Shown piece after piece: positions 1 to 10,600 of a stretch of 64,000 bases of DNA (its first letter is position 1; every line of letters begins with the position of its first letter). A program made the translations under genes and the position numbers. The stretch is taken from contig JAURVB010012402.1 of the NCBI GenBank assembly GCA_033002965.1, forward strand, positions 20,150 through 84,149. Direction: 5' to 3'. This DNA is from Piper betle (lineage: Eukaryota > Streptophyta > Magnoliopsida > Piperales > Piperaceae). The notes under the pieces are model-generated. The model made no database searches. It saw nothing but the letters and a program-made list of their open reading frames with translations, and had not been told where the DNA came from.

Positions 1-430
1 CGTAATTTTTCAGTTTCCTTCTTAAGGATATGTCAAATGCAAAGACAATGATACGTTGAAAGAAATATCAGTTTAATTGTTTTCTTTATTGTAGGATCTT
101 GAACAATGACAATTGCCCTTAGTTGCTTTCCATCCATGCATTTTAAAAATGTTTCAAATAGCCACACAAAAGACTCAACCTTCTCGTTACACTAAAAAAC
201 ACATCTAAATGCAATAGTTTGTCTGTGATGGTTTAATCTGAGTGAATAATGCAAAAATAAGTGCATATTTATTTATATCATATGTTGTATCAAAAATCAT
301 CACATCTGAGAATGAATGATAATTTTTTCTTGAAATTTCATCTACCCAAAAGCAATGCTTCAATCTACTATCATCATCAACTTCATAGCAATAAAAAAAT
401 AAGTCATTCATCTCTTTCATTTTAGGCATT
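1..430 (-). pseudogene. FAR1/FRS (MULE transposase-like) remnant
   Basis: Read on the minus strand, the stretch encodes pieces typical of the FAR1-RELATED SEQUENCE family, plant proteins derived from Mutator-like transposases. Visible are FFYCYEVDDDSRLKHCFW and DVMIFDTTYDINKY (the start of the MULE domain), then VESFVWLFETFLK, then HILKK. At about 33-35 the tryptophan expected before HILKK reads as TGA, and the middle section is out of frame with the first. The copy runs off the left edge of the window. No zinc finger or SWIM domain is visible. It may be a dead Mutator-like transposase or a dead FRS gene; the fragment cannot tell which. Confidence 0.7.
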
Positions 431-1800
431 AATTTCCTTTATCTCTTCTTTATTTCTTTTGTAGACATTTCTAATATATATCTCTATACAACCAATATTT
501 TCAGCCACACATAATTAAATTTCTAGCACAAACATTAGTTCAGAAGATTTTATGTTAGCCTATGCAAATGTGTCAAACAAATTTTATGCACACTTGTAAC
601 ATGCTTATATGACATGAGAAAATAAGTTTTTGATGGTGTAAGGAGTGCATGACTATGTCCTTCAAAATACATGACCTTCTATATGCCCTCTTTATTTTTA
701 ATTACCTTGATGCGTGCTTAACAATCTTCTCTAATTATAGAATAAGTTCTTATTTTCCCTTCGTGGGGTATATCTCTCTTTCTTTTGCTCATACTCATGC
801 TAATCATTCTTATTATCATCTTCATATCCGATATATGTTTTACACTGCATTTTCTTTTGAATGTTCTTCTTTAGAACACACAAATGATTGAGAACATAAC
901 TTTGTTGTTATTTTATGATAATTTGTACTATATTTATGTACACTAAATCCGGTTATTTTTGAATAACTAGTGTAGAAGTTGAGTGCATTGTGCAAGCAAT
1001 TAAATTATATTTTAACCTTCTGTTTGAACTCATCTTCTATAATACGATAGAATGTTATAATATATTGTACTAATTCTTCTTCGTCATTTCCTTTATTTTT
1101 AAGATTATTGATTATTAAAAAATATAATTTTTTTCAAAAATAAGAAGATAATTATCTAAAATAGTCACAATAAATATTCTTTGCAAATTAATTTAAGTAG
1201 AGACACTTTCTTTAACAAGTTTGTCATTATGATTTTATGTTCTTTATAAACTAAAGGATATCAATAGGTAAGGAAATATGCAACAAATATAAAATTAGTA
1301 AAGCAAGACTTGTAAATCGTTTAATAAACTTCTTTGAGAAAAAAATCATTTGCAAAACTATTTAAAAAAGCTTATTATAAACAGTACTCAACAATGGCTT
1401 CCGGAGGCTTTACTCTGCAACCGAGCCACCCTCAAGTTCTCTGTTTTTCTATGCTCTGTTTTTTGTGGCTGCAGCAATTCCTCCCCACAGTGGCCCTTGG
1501 TTCTCTTCCTTGCGATAATAATGAGTAGCAACAGCCTTTCAATGGCAGCGAGGCACTTCAGCAGCACTTTGGGCAAGCAGCAACAAAACTCTTCTTGGCC
1601 GCAGCAGCAAGCTATCAACAGCAGCAAGACAAGTAGCAAGAGTTCAAGTAATCCCGAGACCCGGCCGGGATGGGCGGCGCTGGGCTCCGCTTTGATCGAG
1701 GCTGCGACTCGGATGGCGGCGGTAACGGTCGCCGGCGGCGGGATCAGCGACGGAGAAGGAGGGTGAGGGGTGAGACAGAGAGAAATAAAATAGCTACCTT
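431..1800. other. AT-rich spacer with a CAG/GCAGCA-rich block
   Basis: From 431 to about 1380 I see only AT-rich sequence without recognisable coding. From about 1384 to 1660 the composition changes to repeated CAGCA/GCAGCAA words, then to a GC-rich block (1660-1770). Open frames cross this block on both strands but resemble no protein I know. A similar GCAGCAA-rich texture flanks the copia element at 37.7-38.8 kb, so it may be part of the same repeat family. The GC-rich part could also be the former promoter or first exon of the ceramidase copy that follows. Confidence 0.4.
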
Positions 1801-1802
1801 GA

Positions 1803-2945
1803 GTGGGAGATGAGAAAGGCTATCTTCGGTGGTTGGATTATTCATGGACGACCATCTTCTACAGTAGGCTGCCTGCGTTAGAAAAACAAGCAGCGTCAGT
1901 TTTAGGGGTGCCGAATACGTTGAATGTGATCACGAACTTCCCTTTTCTGGTGATTGGCGTTGTTGGTCTTTTGCTCTCCCTCCATGGAAACTATCTTGGC
2001 ATCATGTCTGTTTTTTGTTCAGAGTTTTGGTTGTTTTTGTTGGAGATCTTGGAGTTTTTGTTTATTTTGTTAGGTGTGTTTGGGTTTTTGGTGGCAGTGT
2101 GCGTGGGTAGGTTTGCGGTTGGATGTTTTTTTACATGGGGATAACTGGTACCGCGTTTGGGTCTGCCTTTTATCATTTGAAGCCGGATGATGCTGGGATT
2201 CAGTGGGATCAGATGCCGGTTTGTTTTTCAGCTGGCTTTTGCTTAAAAAACGTTGCTTTTTCGCATGTGCTGTGTAAAAGATACTTCTTTGCATTGATTG
2301 ATGTCCAAAACACACATGGGATCTGAGGTTACAGGTACGTTTTGCTTGGGAACCCATGAATCGATCTTGTCACGCTAAGACTTGTAAGCTAGATAAAGGT
2401 GATATGAGGATGACTTAGATTGTAAGTATTCATTCGGGCATAAGAGCTAGTATGTATCTCGAGTTATGAGAACCAGTATTCACGTCACTGTTCAAAAATT
2501 TTCAGTTCTATATGCTGTGTTCGGGGAGTGTTTACTGTAATTGAGCTTTTACAACTTATTGATAGTGTATCGAGAGGCGCTTAATTTTTTTCCATCTGTT
2601 GGATTTTGAGGAGTTTGGTATGATGCAGATGATGATGGCTATTACTTCCGCCGTATCCTGCTTCATCTCGGAGAGAATTGATGGGAAAACTGGAGTAACT
2701 TCTTTGTTTTCCTTCCTACTGATTGTGCTCTTAGAGAACATGTTTTATGGCAGATAATGTTGCGGTTTCAAGGCTGCAATGCCTCAGTAGTTTTTTTTTT
2801 TTTTTGGACCTCTTATTTATAGGATTTTCAATGACATGAGGCTGGATGTGATTTTCCACATTGCCCCGTTTGTTACCATTCCTCTGTTGGCTCTCCTCTT
2901 TCCCCCAGTACACCGTATCAAGATGTTGGTTCTAGGCCACAGGTA
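1803..2945 (+). pseudogene. Alkaline ceramidase-like pseudogene
   Basis: Four separated pieces match plant alkaline (phyto)ceramidases, integral membrane enzymes that hydrolyse ceramide to sphingoid base and fatty acid. They are LGVPNTLNVITNFPFLVIGV (about 1895-1960), a clean exon 2111-2218 with ITGTAFGSAFYHLKPDDAG, an exon from 2629 with AITSAVSCFISERIDGKTG, and a piece from about 2827 with FNDMRLDVIF and FVTIPLLALLFPP. The HxxxD-like region of the family is kept in the second piece. Defects: exon 1 has no clear donor; the exon from 2629 ends in AG followed by AT instead of GT; near 2910 the frame shifts; and the conserved tryptophan of the next motif reads TAG. Homology stops at about 2945, before the conserved C-terminal histidines. 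The longest frame starts with GTG, not ATG. The family call is firm; loss of function is inferred from several independent defects. Confidence 0.8.
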
Positions 2946-4133
2946 TGGATGTAAAACCTCAGTTGGCTCGAGTGTTTTGAGTTCGAATCATCTCTCAGAC
3001 CACGAGGCCTAGATGATCATATAAGCATGTTATAAAGGCTAGATATCCCGATATAAAAATAATAATTTTAGTTATGTTACAACAAGAATATAAGTTATCG
3101 GTATATACATTAGGTATACAAATTTTTATTTATGATTAGTTCAGGGTTTTAGGGGTAGATTTAGATTGTTACAACATTTAATATTTATTTGAGTTTTTAT
3201 ATATTAGTATAACCATAGTTTTAAATACTTACTCATGATCGTATCAATTTTTTAAGTGGTACGGGATATATTTGATTCATCTAGGTTGAACCAGATTGCA
3301 CCATATTTTAAGATTATAAAGAAAAGATTTCATTAAATATTTTAAAATATATTTTATTATTAATATTTTATTAAATACCCATTAAAATACTAGAATTTTC
3401 AACAAAAAAAATCAAATTTTGTGAAAATTTTATACTAAAAATTTAATGCCAATAATGTAAAAGCTTAAACTATACTGGATTGAAAGGCCGTATGCAAGTA
3501 TATTAGGTATAATGCCATGTTTAAAACTATAGGTATAACACATGCCATCTTTAAATTCAATATAGTTTGTACTCAATTTTTTAATCTAATATTTTTGAAA
3601 AATATAGGTACTTAATTAAATATTAATTACAAAAAAAAACCAAATAAAATATTTTATTTATAATTTCGGTTCGGATTGGGTAAACCGAGGTAGGGGCTGC
3701 GAAGTCCGAATTTGGAGCGGACCGAACCGAGCCGACCCGGTGACGTCTCGTCTCCCACCCTAAACCCTGATCAACCCCTCCCTTCCTCTCCACTCCTCCC
3801 ATCGATCTCCGGCGGCAGCACCACCGCCGGAGGGGGCGAAGGCGGTGGAGGCGGAATGTTGTGAAAAGTTGAGGTTGGCTTGGGAGGAATTCAGTGTAAG
3901 TTTTTTCTTCATTTTACCTTCTGAGTCGATCTTTCTTCTGTCTGTTTGTTCATTTATGTAGTTCAATTTCCCTGTCAATCATGTCAATCTTGCTTGATTG
4001 GCTTGTTTTATTGTTTCTTCTTTAAAAAGAAGTGATCTTTGTTGTGGAATGTAGGATAGATTTGAGAAAAAAGTAGTTGAACTAGGTGAGGAATCTTGAA
4101 ATTGAAGGTGTACAATTGAGATAGGAAGAATCC
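2946..4133. other. Spacer and 5' leader of the VIP5 gene
   Basis: From 2946 to about 3060 a stretch has spaced motifs reminiscent of a tRNA-derived SINE (CTCAGTTGGCTCGAGTG, then GAGTTCGAATC), which is weak evidence. From 3060 to 3650 the DNA is AT-rich with nothing recognisable. From 3660 to 3860 it becomes GC-rich, as expected for a core promoter and 5' UTR. A good splice donor (GTAAG at about 3897) before the VIP5 start suggests a leader intron ending shortly before 4134. Confidence 0.4.
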
Positions 4134-6053
4134 ATGGCGGATTTGGAAAACTTGCTGCTTGAAGCTGCTGGTAGAACGGGTGCGTCCGGGAAGAGACCTC
4201 CTTTTTCACGTTTGCAGAAGAAGAGGCCGAGAGATGGCTCTTTCTCGGAGGAGGAAGAGCATAGTGGTAAGTCTGATGACTCCGATGATGGACCAGGTGG
4301 ATTTGTGAGCCGTGGGCGTGTTGGGTCTCATGTCCCTCTCAAGAAAAGGCTAGAGAAGGAAGATGGTCATGGAAGCAGCCATGGGGATGGGGATGATTCC
4401 GACGGTGAGTCGGTTGGGAGTGATCTTTATAAGGATGATGCGGATAGAGAGGCCCTGGCAAAAATGTCTGAGCTTGATCGGGAGAATATCTTATATGAGC
4501 GATCTGTCAAGAGAGATGATAGTAGGCTGAAGAAGAAGGTGCGGGCATCATCGGCTGTGAAACAAAATGGGAAGACAACTTTGGCTGTGGGCAATAGGAA
4601 CCAGTCTCCAGCTTTGCTGGCTCGCGGACGATCCATTGGGACATCTGCCAAGGATCTTGCATTGAATAACTTGATAAAGAAGAAGTCAATGAAGAATCAG
4701 AATCGTGAGGTTCAACGTGATCGAATGAGGAATGTTATTGCTGGTGTGGAAGATTCATCTCCGTTAATGCAAAATCCTGCAAACAAATCAGGCGATAGTG
4801 GAAGCGAAGGAAGTGGTGTAAAAGGTGGTGCTTCTTCAGAAGGTGAAGACATGTTTGACAGTGACGAGGAGATTGAAGATAGGCCTTGTTATGATGATGT
4901 GAAAGAGATTACTATCCAGAGGTCAAAACTTGCGAAATGGTTTATGGAACCCTTCTTTGAAGAGCTCATAGTCGGGTGCTTTGTGAGGGTAGGCATTGGG
5001 ATGTCCAGGAATAATACAAGCATTTACCGTCTCTGTTTAGTTCGTAATGTGGATGCTTCGGATCCTGATCATCAGTACAAGTTGATGAATAAAACCACTC
5101 ATAAGTATTTGAATTGCATTTGGGGTAGTGAGAGCTCTGCTGCTAGGTGGCAAATGGCACGGGTGTCTGATGCACCACCTACTCTGCAGGAGTTTGAAGA
5201 TTGGATTCGCGAAGTTGAAAGGAGTGGGGAGCGTATGCTTTCGGCAAAGGAAGTGACTGAGAAGGTAGAAGCTATTAACAAAATCACCAACAATTTTGTG
5301 TATTCAGCGGCGACTGTAAAACAGATGTTGGAGGAAAAGAAGGCAGCCTCTTCTAGGCGTTTCAATGTGGCTGCCGAGAAGGACCGCCTGAGAAGAGAGA
5401 TGGAGGTTGCTGAGAGCAGACATGACAAAGCCGAGGTAGAGAGAATCTGTTCTCTCTTGAAGGAACTGGAAGCTTCTAGGCGTGCCAATGAATATGATGC
5501 CAAGGCTGTGAAGTTATCGGAGATGAACAGGAAGAACCGTGAAGAAAACTTCAAGAATGCTTCGTTGTTGAAGCGTGCTAAGATTGGATTGAAAGCTGGA
5601 GAAGCTGGGTATGACCCCTTCTCCAGAAGATGGACACAATCAAGAAACTACTATATGTCTAGATCTCAGGAAGGAGAAGGTACTGAGCCAAGCACGGTGG
5701 CCTCGAATGGGCAAGTTGTTGCAAGCAGCAATGAAACAGCCACTGAGCCTGCAGGTGAGGCTGCAACAGCAGCTGCTCTTGAAGCAGCAGCTGATGCTGG
5801 GAAACTGGTGGACACAAATGCTCCTGTGGACCAAGGAACTGAGTCAAATACATTGCATGACTTTGAGCTTCCTATATCTCTTGCGGGATTGCAGAAATTT
5901 GGAGGGGGTTTCCAAGGTGTTCATTTAGCGATGATGGCAAGGAAGCAGAGAATTGAAGCCACAGTTGGATTGCGGGTGCCTGAAAATGACGGTCGGTGCC
6001 ATGCCCTCACTCTGACCGTTAGTGACTACAAGAGAAGAAGGGGACTTCTGTAG
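4134..6053 (+). CDS. VIP5: RTF1 homolog, PAF1-complex subunit (VIP5)
   Basis: A single uninterrupted 639-codon frame starting at ATG 4134 and ending TAG. Arabidopsis VIP5, the RTF1 subunit of the RNA polymerase II-associated PAF1 complex, has nearly the same length. The complex couples transcription elongation to histone H2B ubiquitination and H3K4/K36 methylation, and in Arabidopsis it keeps FLC active. Order: an acidic/basic low-complexity N-terminus with SDDSDDG; a conserved block LYKDDADREALAKMSELDR (about 98-117); an acidic stretch ending FDSDEEIEDR (about 241-250); the Plus3 domain at about 255-390 (ITIQRSKLAKWFMEPFFEE, VRVGIGMS, YRLCLV); a charged coiled-coil region (about 400-490); and a C-terminal tail ending RRRGLL. 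I see no frame break or unusual codons. The leader is probably spliced. It lies between the ceramidase pseudogene and the H+-ATPase without apparent functional link. Confidence 0.95.
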   Translation: MADLENLLLEAAGRTGASGKRPPFSRLQKKRPRDGSFSEEEEHSGKSDDSDDGPGGFVSRGRVGSHVPLKKRLEKEDGHGSSHGDGDDSDGESVGSDLYKDDADREALAKMSELDRENILYERSVKRDDSRLKKKVRASSAVKQNGKTTLAVGNRNQSPALLARGRSIGTSAKDLALNNLIKKKSMKNQNREVQRDRMRNVIAGVEDSSPLMQNPANKSGDSGSEGSGVKGGASSEGEDMFDSDEEIEDRPCYDDVKEITIQRSKLAKWFMEPFFEELIVGCFVRVGIGMSRNNTSIYRLCLVRNVDASDPDHQYKLMNKTTHKYLNCIWGSESSAARWQMARVSDAPPTLQEFEDWIREVERSGERMLSAKEVTEKVEAINKITNNFVYSAATVKQMLEEKKAASSRRFNVAAEKDRLRREMEVAESRHDKAEVERICSLLKELEASRRANEYDAKAVKLSEMNRKNREENFKNASLLKRAKIGLKAGEAGYDPFSRRWTQSRNYYMSRSQEGEGTEPSTVASNGQVVASSNETATEPAGEAATAAALEAAADAGKLVDTNAPVDQGTESNTLHDFELPISLAGLQKFGGGFQGVHLAMMARKQRIEATVGLRVPENDGRCHALTLTVSDYKRRRGLL

Positions 6054-7650
6054 CTTTTGGTGCTTTTTGGGTGAGATTGAACTCTGCAATTCAAGGCCCG
6101 TGCAAAGAATTCTCGCCTATTTTGTTAATTTGTTACTGGGTAATCCTGGTTTGTGAAGTAAGATAGATGCTAAGTTATTACCCATTATAGTGCCTAACTT
6201 TTTGAAATCTTGAAAATTCTGGTAATTTAAGCTCTCATTTTTGCATTTGAACTCGGATGATTAGTATTTGTGCAGGCCTCTCTTGATTGCAAACCAGCTG
6301 AACAATTTTCGATCTTTTCATTTTTGTGAACGAGTCAGTTTTGTATGATTCGAGTGTGTTTGGGTTAGCCGAACCATATCATTTCCAAATCTCATCTTCA
6401 TTTAACTGCAAGACTTGTTGGTTATGATTGATTTACAGCAAATTACATGTGCCTGCTAAATTGATATGCTTTTATATATAATTACATTTATATGTAATTT
6501 TACAAAATATCAAGCTTCGATTAGGCTAGGTCGATCACCCGTCAACTAGTGCTTCCCTGATTCGAGCTTAGATCAAATTGAAGACAAGCTGAATTGAATT
6601 GAGCCGATACCATCATCCAAAGTACATATAATGCAAGCCAATACTAGAGCCCTTAGATTTTGGTTTTTTTGTACGTAAATTGTCCAAAAAAAGAAGAAAA
6701 AAATGTTGTGATTTGTTTTGAGGATCACTGCTCCCACTACCTGAGCGTTGAAATTGAGTTCAAGAAGAAGTTCGCAGTTGTGAGCAGTGGCTTGGAGAAA
6801 CTTGGGCAGTGCTGCATGATATTGATTCACTAGAGAAGCAAGGTTTGTGCCATGGGTTTGCATTCAAATCCAAAAAGTAAGATAAAACTCTCATATTGGG
6901 GTTTAGAAAACTCATACATTTTGTGGAAGCACTCCTGCACTCAATGGAGCACAGCACCAGTGACCAAAAAATGACCTTGAAGTTAAGTTAATTCATCCAG
7001 CCATGCAAGGGAAAATTTCAAAATCTCTGTCCTAAGTAACGTTTCCACTTTCTCAATTTTATTTAGCTACCCAACATACCCCAAATTTTCTTGATGCCTT
7101 TCTTGTTACAGTCAAATCTTCATAACAACCAAACATGAATCTATTACATGATCCTCTTTTATTTCAAAGATGGCAGTAAAGACTATCATTTGCTTCTACA
7201 CGCGTTAAAAAGGCCAACAGTGAATTTTATTTAGCATCTTCCTTGGCATATTGATCATACGGACACCAGAACGCTGCTATTTTGGAAGCTATATGCTCTA
7301 AACAACACCAAACAGTGACATTTTTTAGTTTCGGTGTCTTCCTGGGGAAGGGAATAATACAGAATTCAGATGAATGAAGCAAAAGAACCAAGAGGAAAGG
7401 AATTCCGCAGGATACTGGAGTCGCACCATACATGTATAACAAGGTAACGCAGACTATGAATAAGTCACCTAGTTTAAACTACAACATTTATAAGACATGT
7501 TGTTGCACACAAATAAGCAAAACACTGTACTCTCACCACCATGCGAATGCATTCTTGTCTGCTGTGCTATGGTGGATAAATGTGGTACATCAATAAGAAG
7601 AGGTAACAGCCCCAACAATAAGAAGCCCTCAAGTTCCATTCAAGTGCATT
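6054..7650. other. Intergenic region between VIP5 and the H+-ATPase
   Basis: It holds the 3' UTR of VIP5, the 3' UTR of the convergent H+-ATPase, and about 1 kb of AT-rich sequence. On the minus strand at about 6573-6957 two overlapping open frames are present, one containing LASLVNQYHAALPKFLQ. I do not recognise them, they overlap each other, and no splice context supports a gene. Confidence 0.5.
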
Positions 7651-10600
7651 TCAAACTGTATACGATTGTTGTATAGTGTCTATGTCTAGACCTTTTAGTT
7701 TCACCACAGACTCTACATGCCCCTTCAGAGTATTAAGTTCTCTGAGCCTGCAAAGAATTGACAATCTGCATAAGTTTATCTTATTATGAAGATTGGTGTT
7801 TCAGACGAGCAACTACTTGCAAACACCCACAAAATCAATAGACATGGCGGCTGCCTGTGACAATCCTCCACATTAGGTCGCTTGAAGTATTTCAAGTCTA
7901 ATAGAGGGAGATAAACAAATAACAAAAGTCCACTACAAAAGTACAAACCTTGCAATCTCAGCACGTCTTCGAGCCTCTTCAGCCATCTGGTTAAAGTCAG
8001 TAAAGCTAGGTCTTTCATTAAACATCTTGGTGTCTGGAGGCTGCAAACCATGTAGAGTCCTTTGAGCATGAGCCCACTTAAGCTCCCTAGCTTCTTTTCC
8101 GAAGTCCTTTTGCCTCGTGAAGGCAATCTGTGAATACAAGAAAACGGTGGTAAGATGGAGAAGGAACACGATCAAGAGCAAGTGCTCACATACAACTGAA
8201 CTACTTACCCTTTGCTCGATAACAAGCTCCCAAGCCTTCCCACTAAGAGCATACCGAATCATGAATTTGATTATATCAAGTGGGAAGTAGAAAATGAAAT
8301 TGTAGAGCCAAACTATGCCAGCCCAACCCCATCCAATGCCTTCAATAGCAGCAAATCCCCAGTTTGCGTATACAGCTATAAGTGTTGCAACCTGCATTAG
8401 AAGGGAAAGTACTAGATTAGAACAAAATAAAGGATTTATGAAAAGAACAATCAAGTTTTCTTGAGGCTGTGCAGCCCTGAGTCTTACCAGCTGTGCAATA
8501 AAGAAAGCTGATACAAGAAGCATGCCGGGACGCTCCACAAAAGACCAACTTCTTGATCGTGTCACAAAAATGAGAGCTTGGCTAATTGTGCTCACTTGAA
8601 GGTAAATTGCTGATGCCAGTTTTTTAAAGTCATCCCTAGCTGTTTTCTCTAGGCTTGTAACTCCAAATGTCCGCTGTCAAATTGCCAAAAAAACAAAAAA
8701 CAAACAAAAACAAAAAAAATGTTGGTCAATTGATCAGAAAATTCATCATTAGTTATTTAGGAAACAGGAAAAAAGACCATCACATAAAATATGGCAAAGA
8801 GAATTAATCCATTTAAGGGCAAGAATATCTTTATGTTGCTCAAAACAATCAGTCAGTATTGGTCCAAGGGATTAGAAAAGTAAAATCCAGAACATACAGG
8901 AAAGAAATCTGTCTTGTAAGCTGCCCAGAAGAAAATAACAGTCATCATAGCCAAGTAGCTTCCAAGAATGATTCCAGTCGCAAAAATCTCTGCTAGTTTC
9001 CAGCTGTCTGGCATTGGAGATGGTTTCACCCTGTCCTTTGATATTGTCATTATAGTACCTATCATTGAGCCAGCAAAAAAAAAGTTAAACCACTGATTAG
9101 AAAAGCTATTATTCCGTATTGTAATACTATTCTTAATGCGATAGAACATACCATCATTGAGAATAGCAATGATAAGTACCATGAAAGGAGGAAAATCAAA
9201 CTGCCATATAAGAGCCAGTAGCATAAAGCCAAGCTGCCATTTGAACCAAAGTTAAGAATATTTATACAAATAATGGCCTGTCAGATGCAAATATATTATT
9301 CAAGCCGAAATGGTACAATAAAAGGAAGAACAAACTTACTACAATACGGATGGTAATAGAGACAGCATATATCTGCGAAGCATACAAATGGGAAAAACTC
9401 ATCTCAACTACACTACAATACAGTTTGCAAGCTTCATATCAAGTATGAAGTAATATCTTATCAGGGGTAAATGGAGGCAAAAGCTTACAGTATAGTTCTT
9501 CATTCTCTGAAAGATAGCACGACTTGTCAGCACAGCACTGATAATGACACTTAGACCAGGCTCTGTCAGCACAATGTCTGATGCACTACGAGCTGCATCT
9601 GTAGCATCTGCAACTGCTATTCCAATATCAGCTTTCTTAAGCGCTGGAGCATCATTAACTCCATCACCCGTCATTCCACATATGTGTTTCCTTGCTTGCA
9701 ATCGTTTCACAATTTCATATTTGTGCTCTGACAAAAAGGCAATGATAAGGCAATGAAAAAATGTAATCAAGAACATGAAGATCTTGTAGGCTTGCATACC
9801 AGGGAAAACACCAGCAAAACCGTCAGCCTTTTCAATCAATTCATCAATAGGTAGTGCAGCAATTGACTCATCTTTATTTTGGCCCAGCAATGCAGAAGAT
9901 GGGTACATGTTAGTTCCCATTCCCAAGCGGCGCCCAGTTTCCTTCCCGATTGCAAGTTGATCACCTAATTCATAGAAGAAAAATAGTCTCAATAAAAATA
10001 CATAACATTAGCAGTTCGTCTAAATGCCAGGTGTTAAAGGTAGTGATGCCTTTATTTGAACACATTGTGTCATCATATATATGCAACATCGGAAGTATTG
10101 CCCCAAAGCAGAATACAAATACACATGGCGTCAGCCTTACATGGCACTAAAATCCATGCCCTTCACTCTAATAAACTACAATACAACCACCTCTAAAGGT
10201 AAACTGTGTCACGGTGGAGATAATACTTAGATAGCACAATGAAGTTCACCAAAAATGGCTTAGGTAGATCTATTAATACAAACAATCCCTAAGCATGATC
10301 AAACAATAAGATTACCTCTAAACAGATCCCACCTAGTAAAAAGGATCAATCTATATTAAGTAGAACTTAAGGGGTGTAAAGAACTTGATGAACTACATTA
10401 CATGATACCCTATGTAAAAAAATCTGCGGCATTGTAAGATTATCAGCCTTAAATAAATGAATTCAAATGATTACAAATAAAACTTAAACAAAATCCATGT
10501 AACGGTACAGACTGCAATTTTTTGCATTGACAGCCCTACCAGCAATAAGCTCCCCATGAGATGTATACATATAAAAAAATCAACAATACCTAAAAAACAA

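Noticed and set aside
1350..1766. 138-codon open frame with Gln/Ser-rich sequence
   Set aside because: Composition-driven by GCAGCA repeats, also open on the opposite strand, and similar to no family I know.
2946..3060. A tRNA gene
   Set aside because: A- and B-box-like words are present, but I could not fit a cloverleaf or anticodon stem; at most a SINE remnant.
5099..5554. 151-codon minus-strand frame inside VIP5
   Set aside because: Shadow of the VIP5 coding sequence.
6573..6957. Possible short gene on the minus strand
   Set aside because: Two overlapping frames without known homology, splice signals or a good start context; reported only as unidentified sequence.
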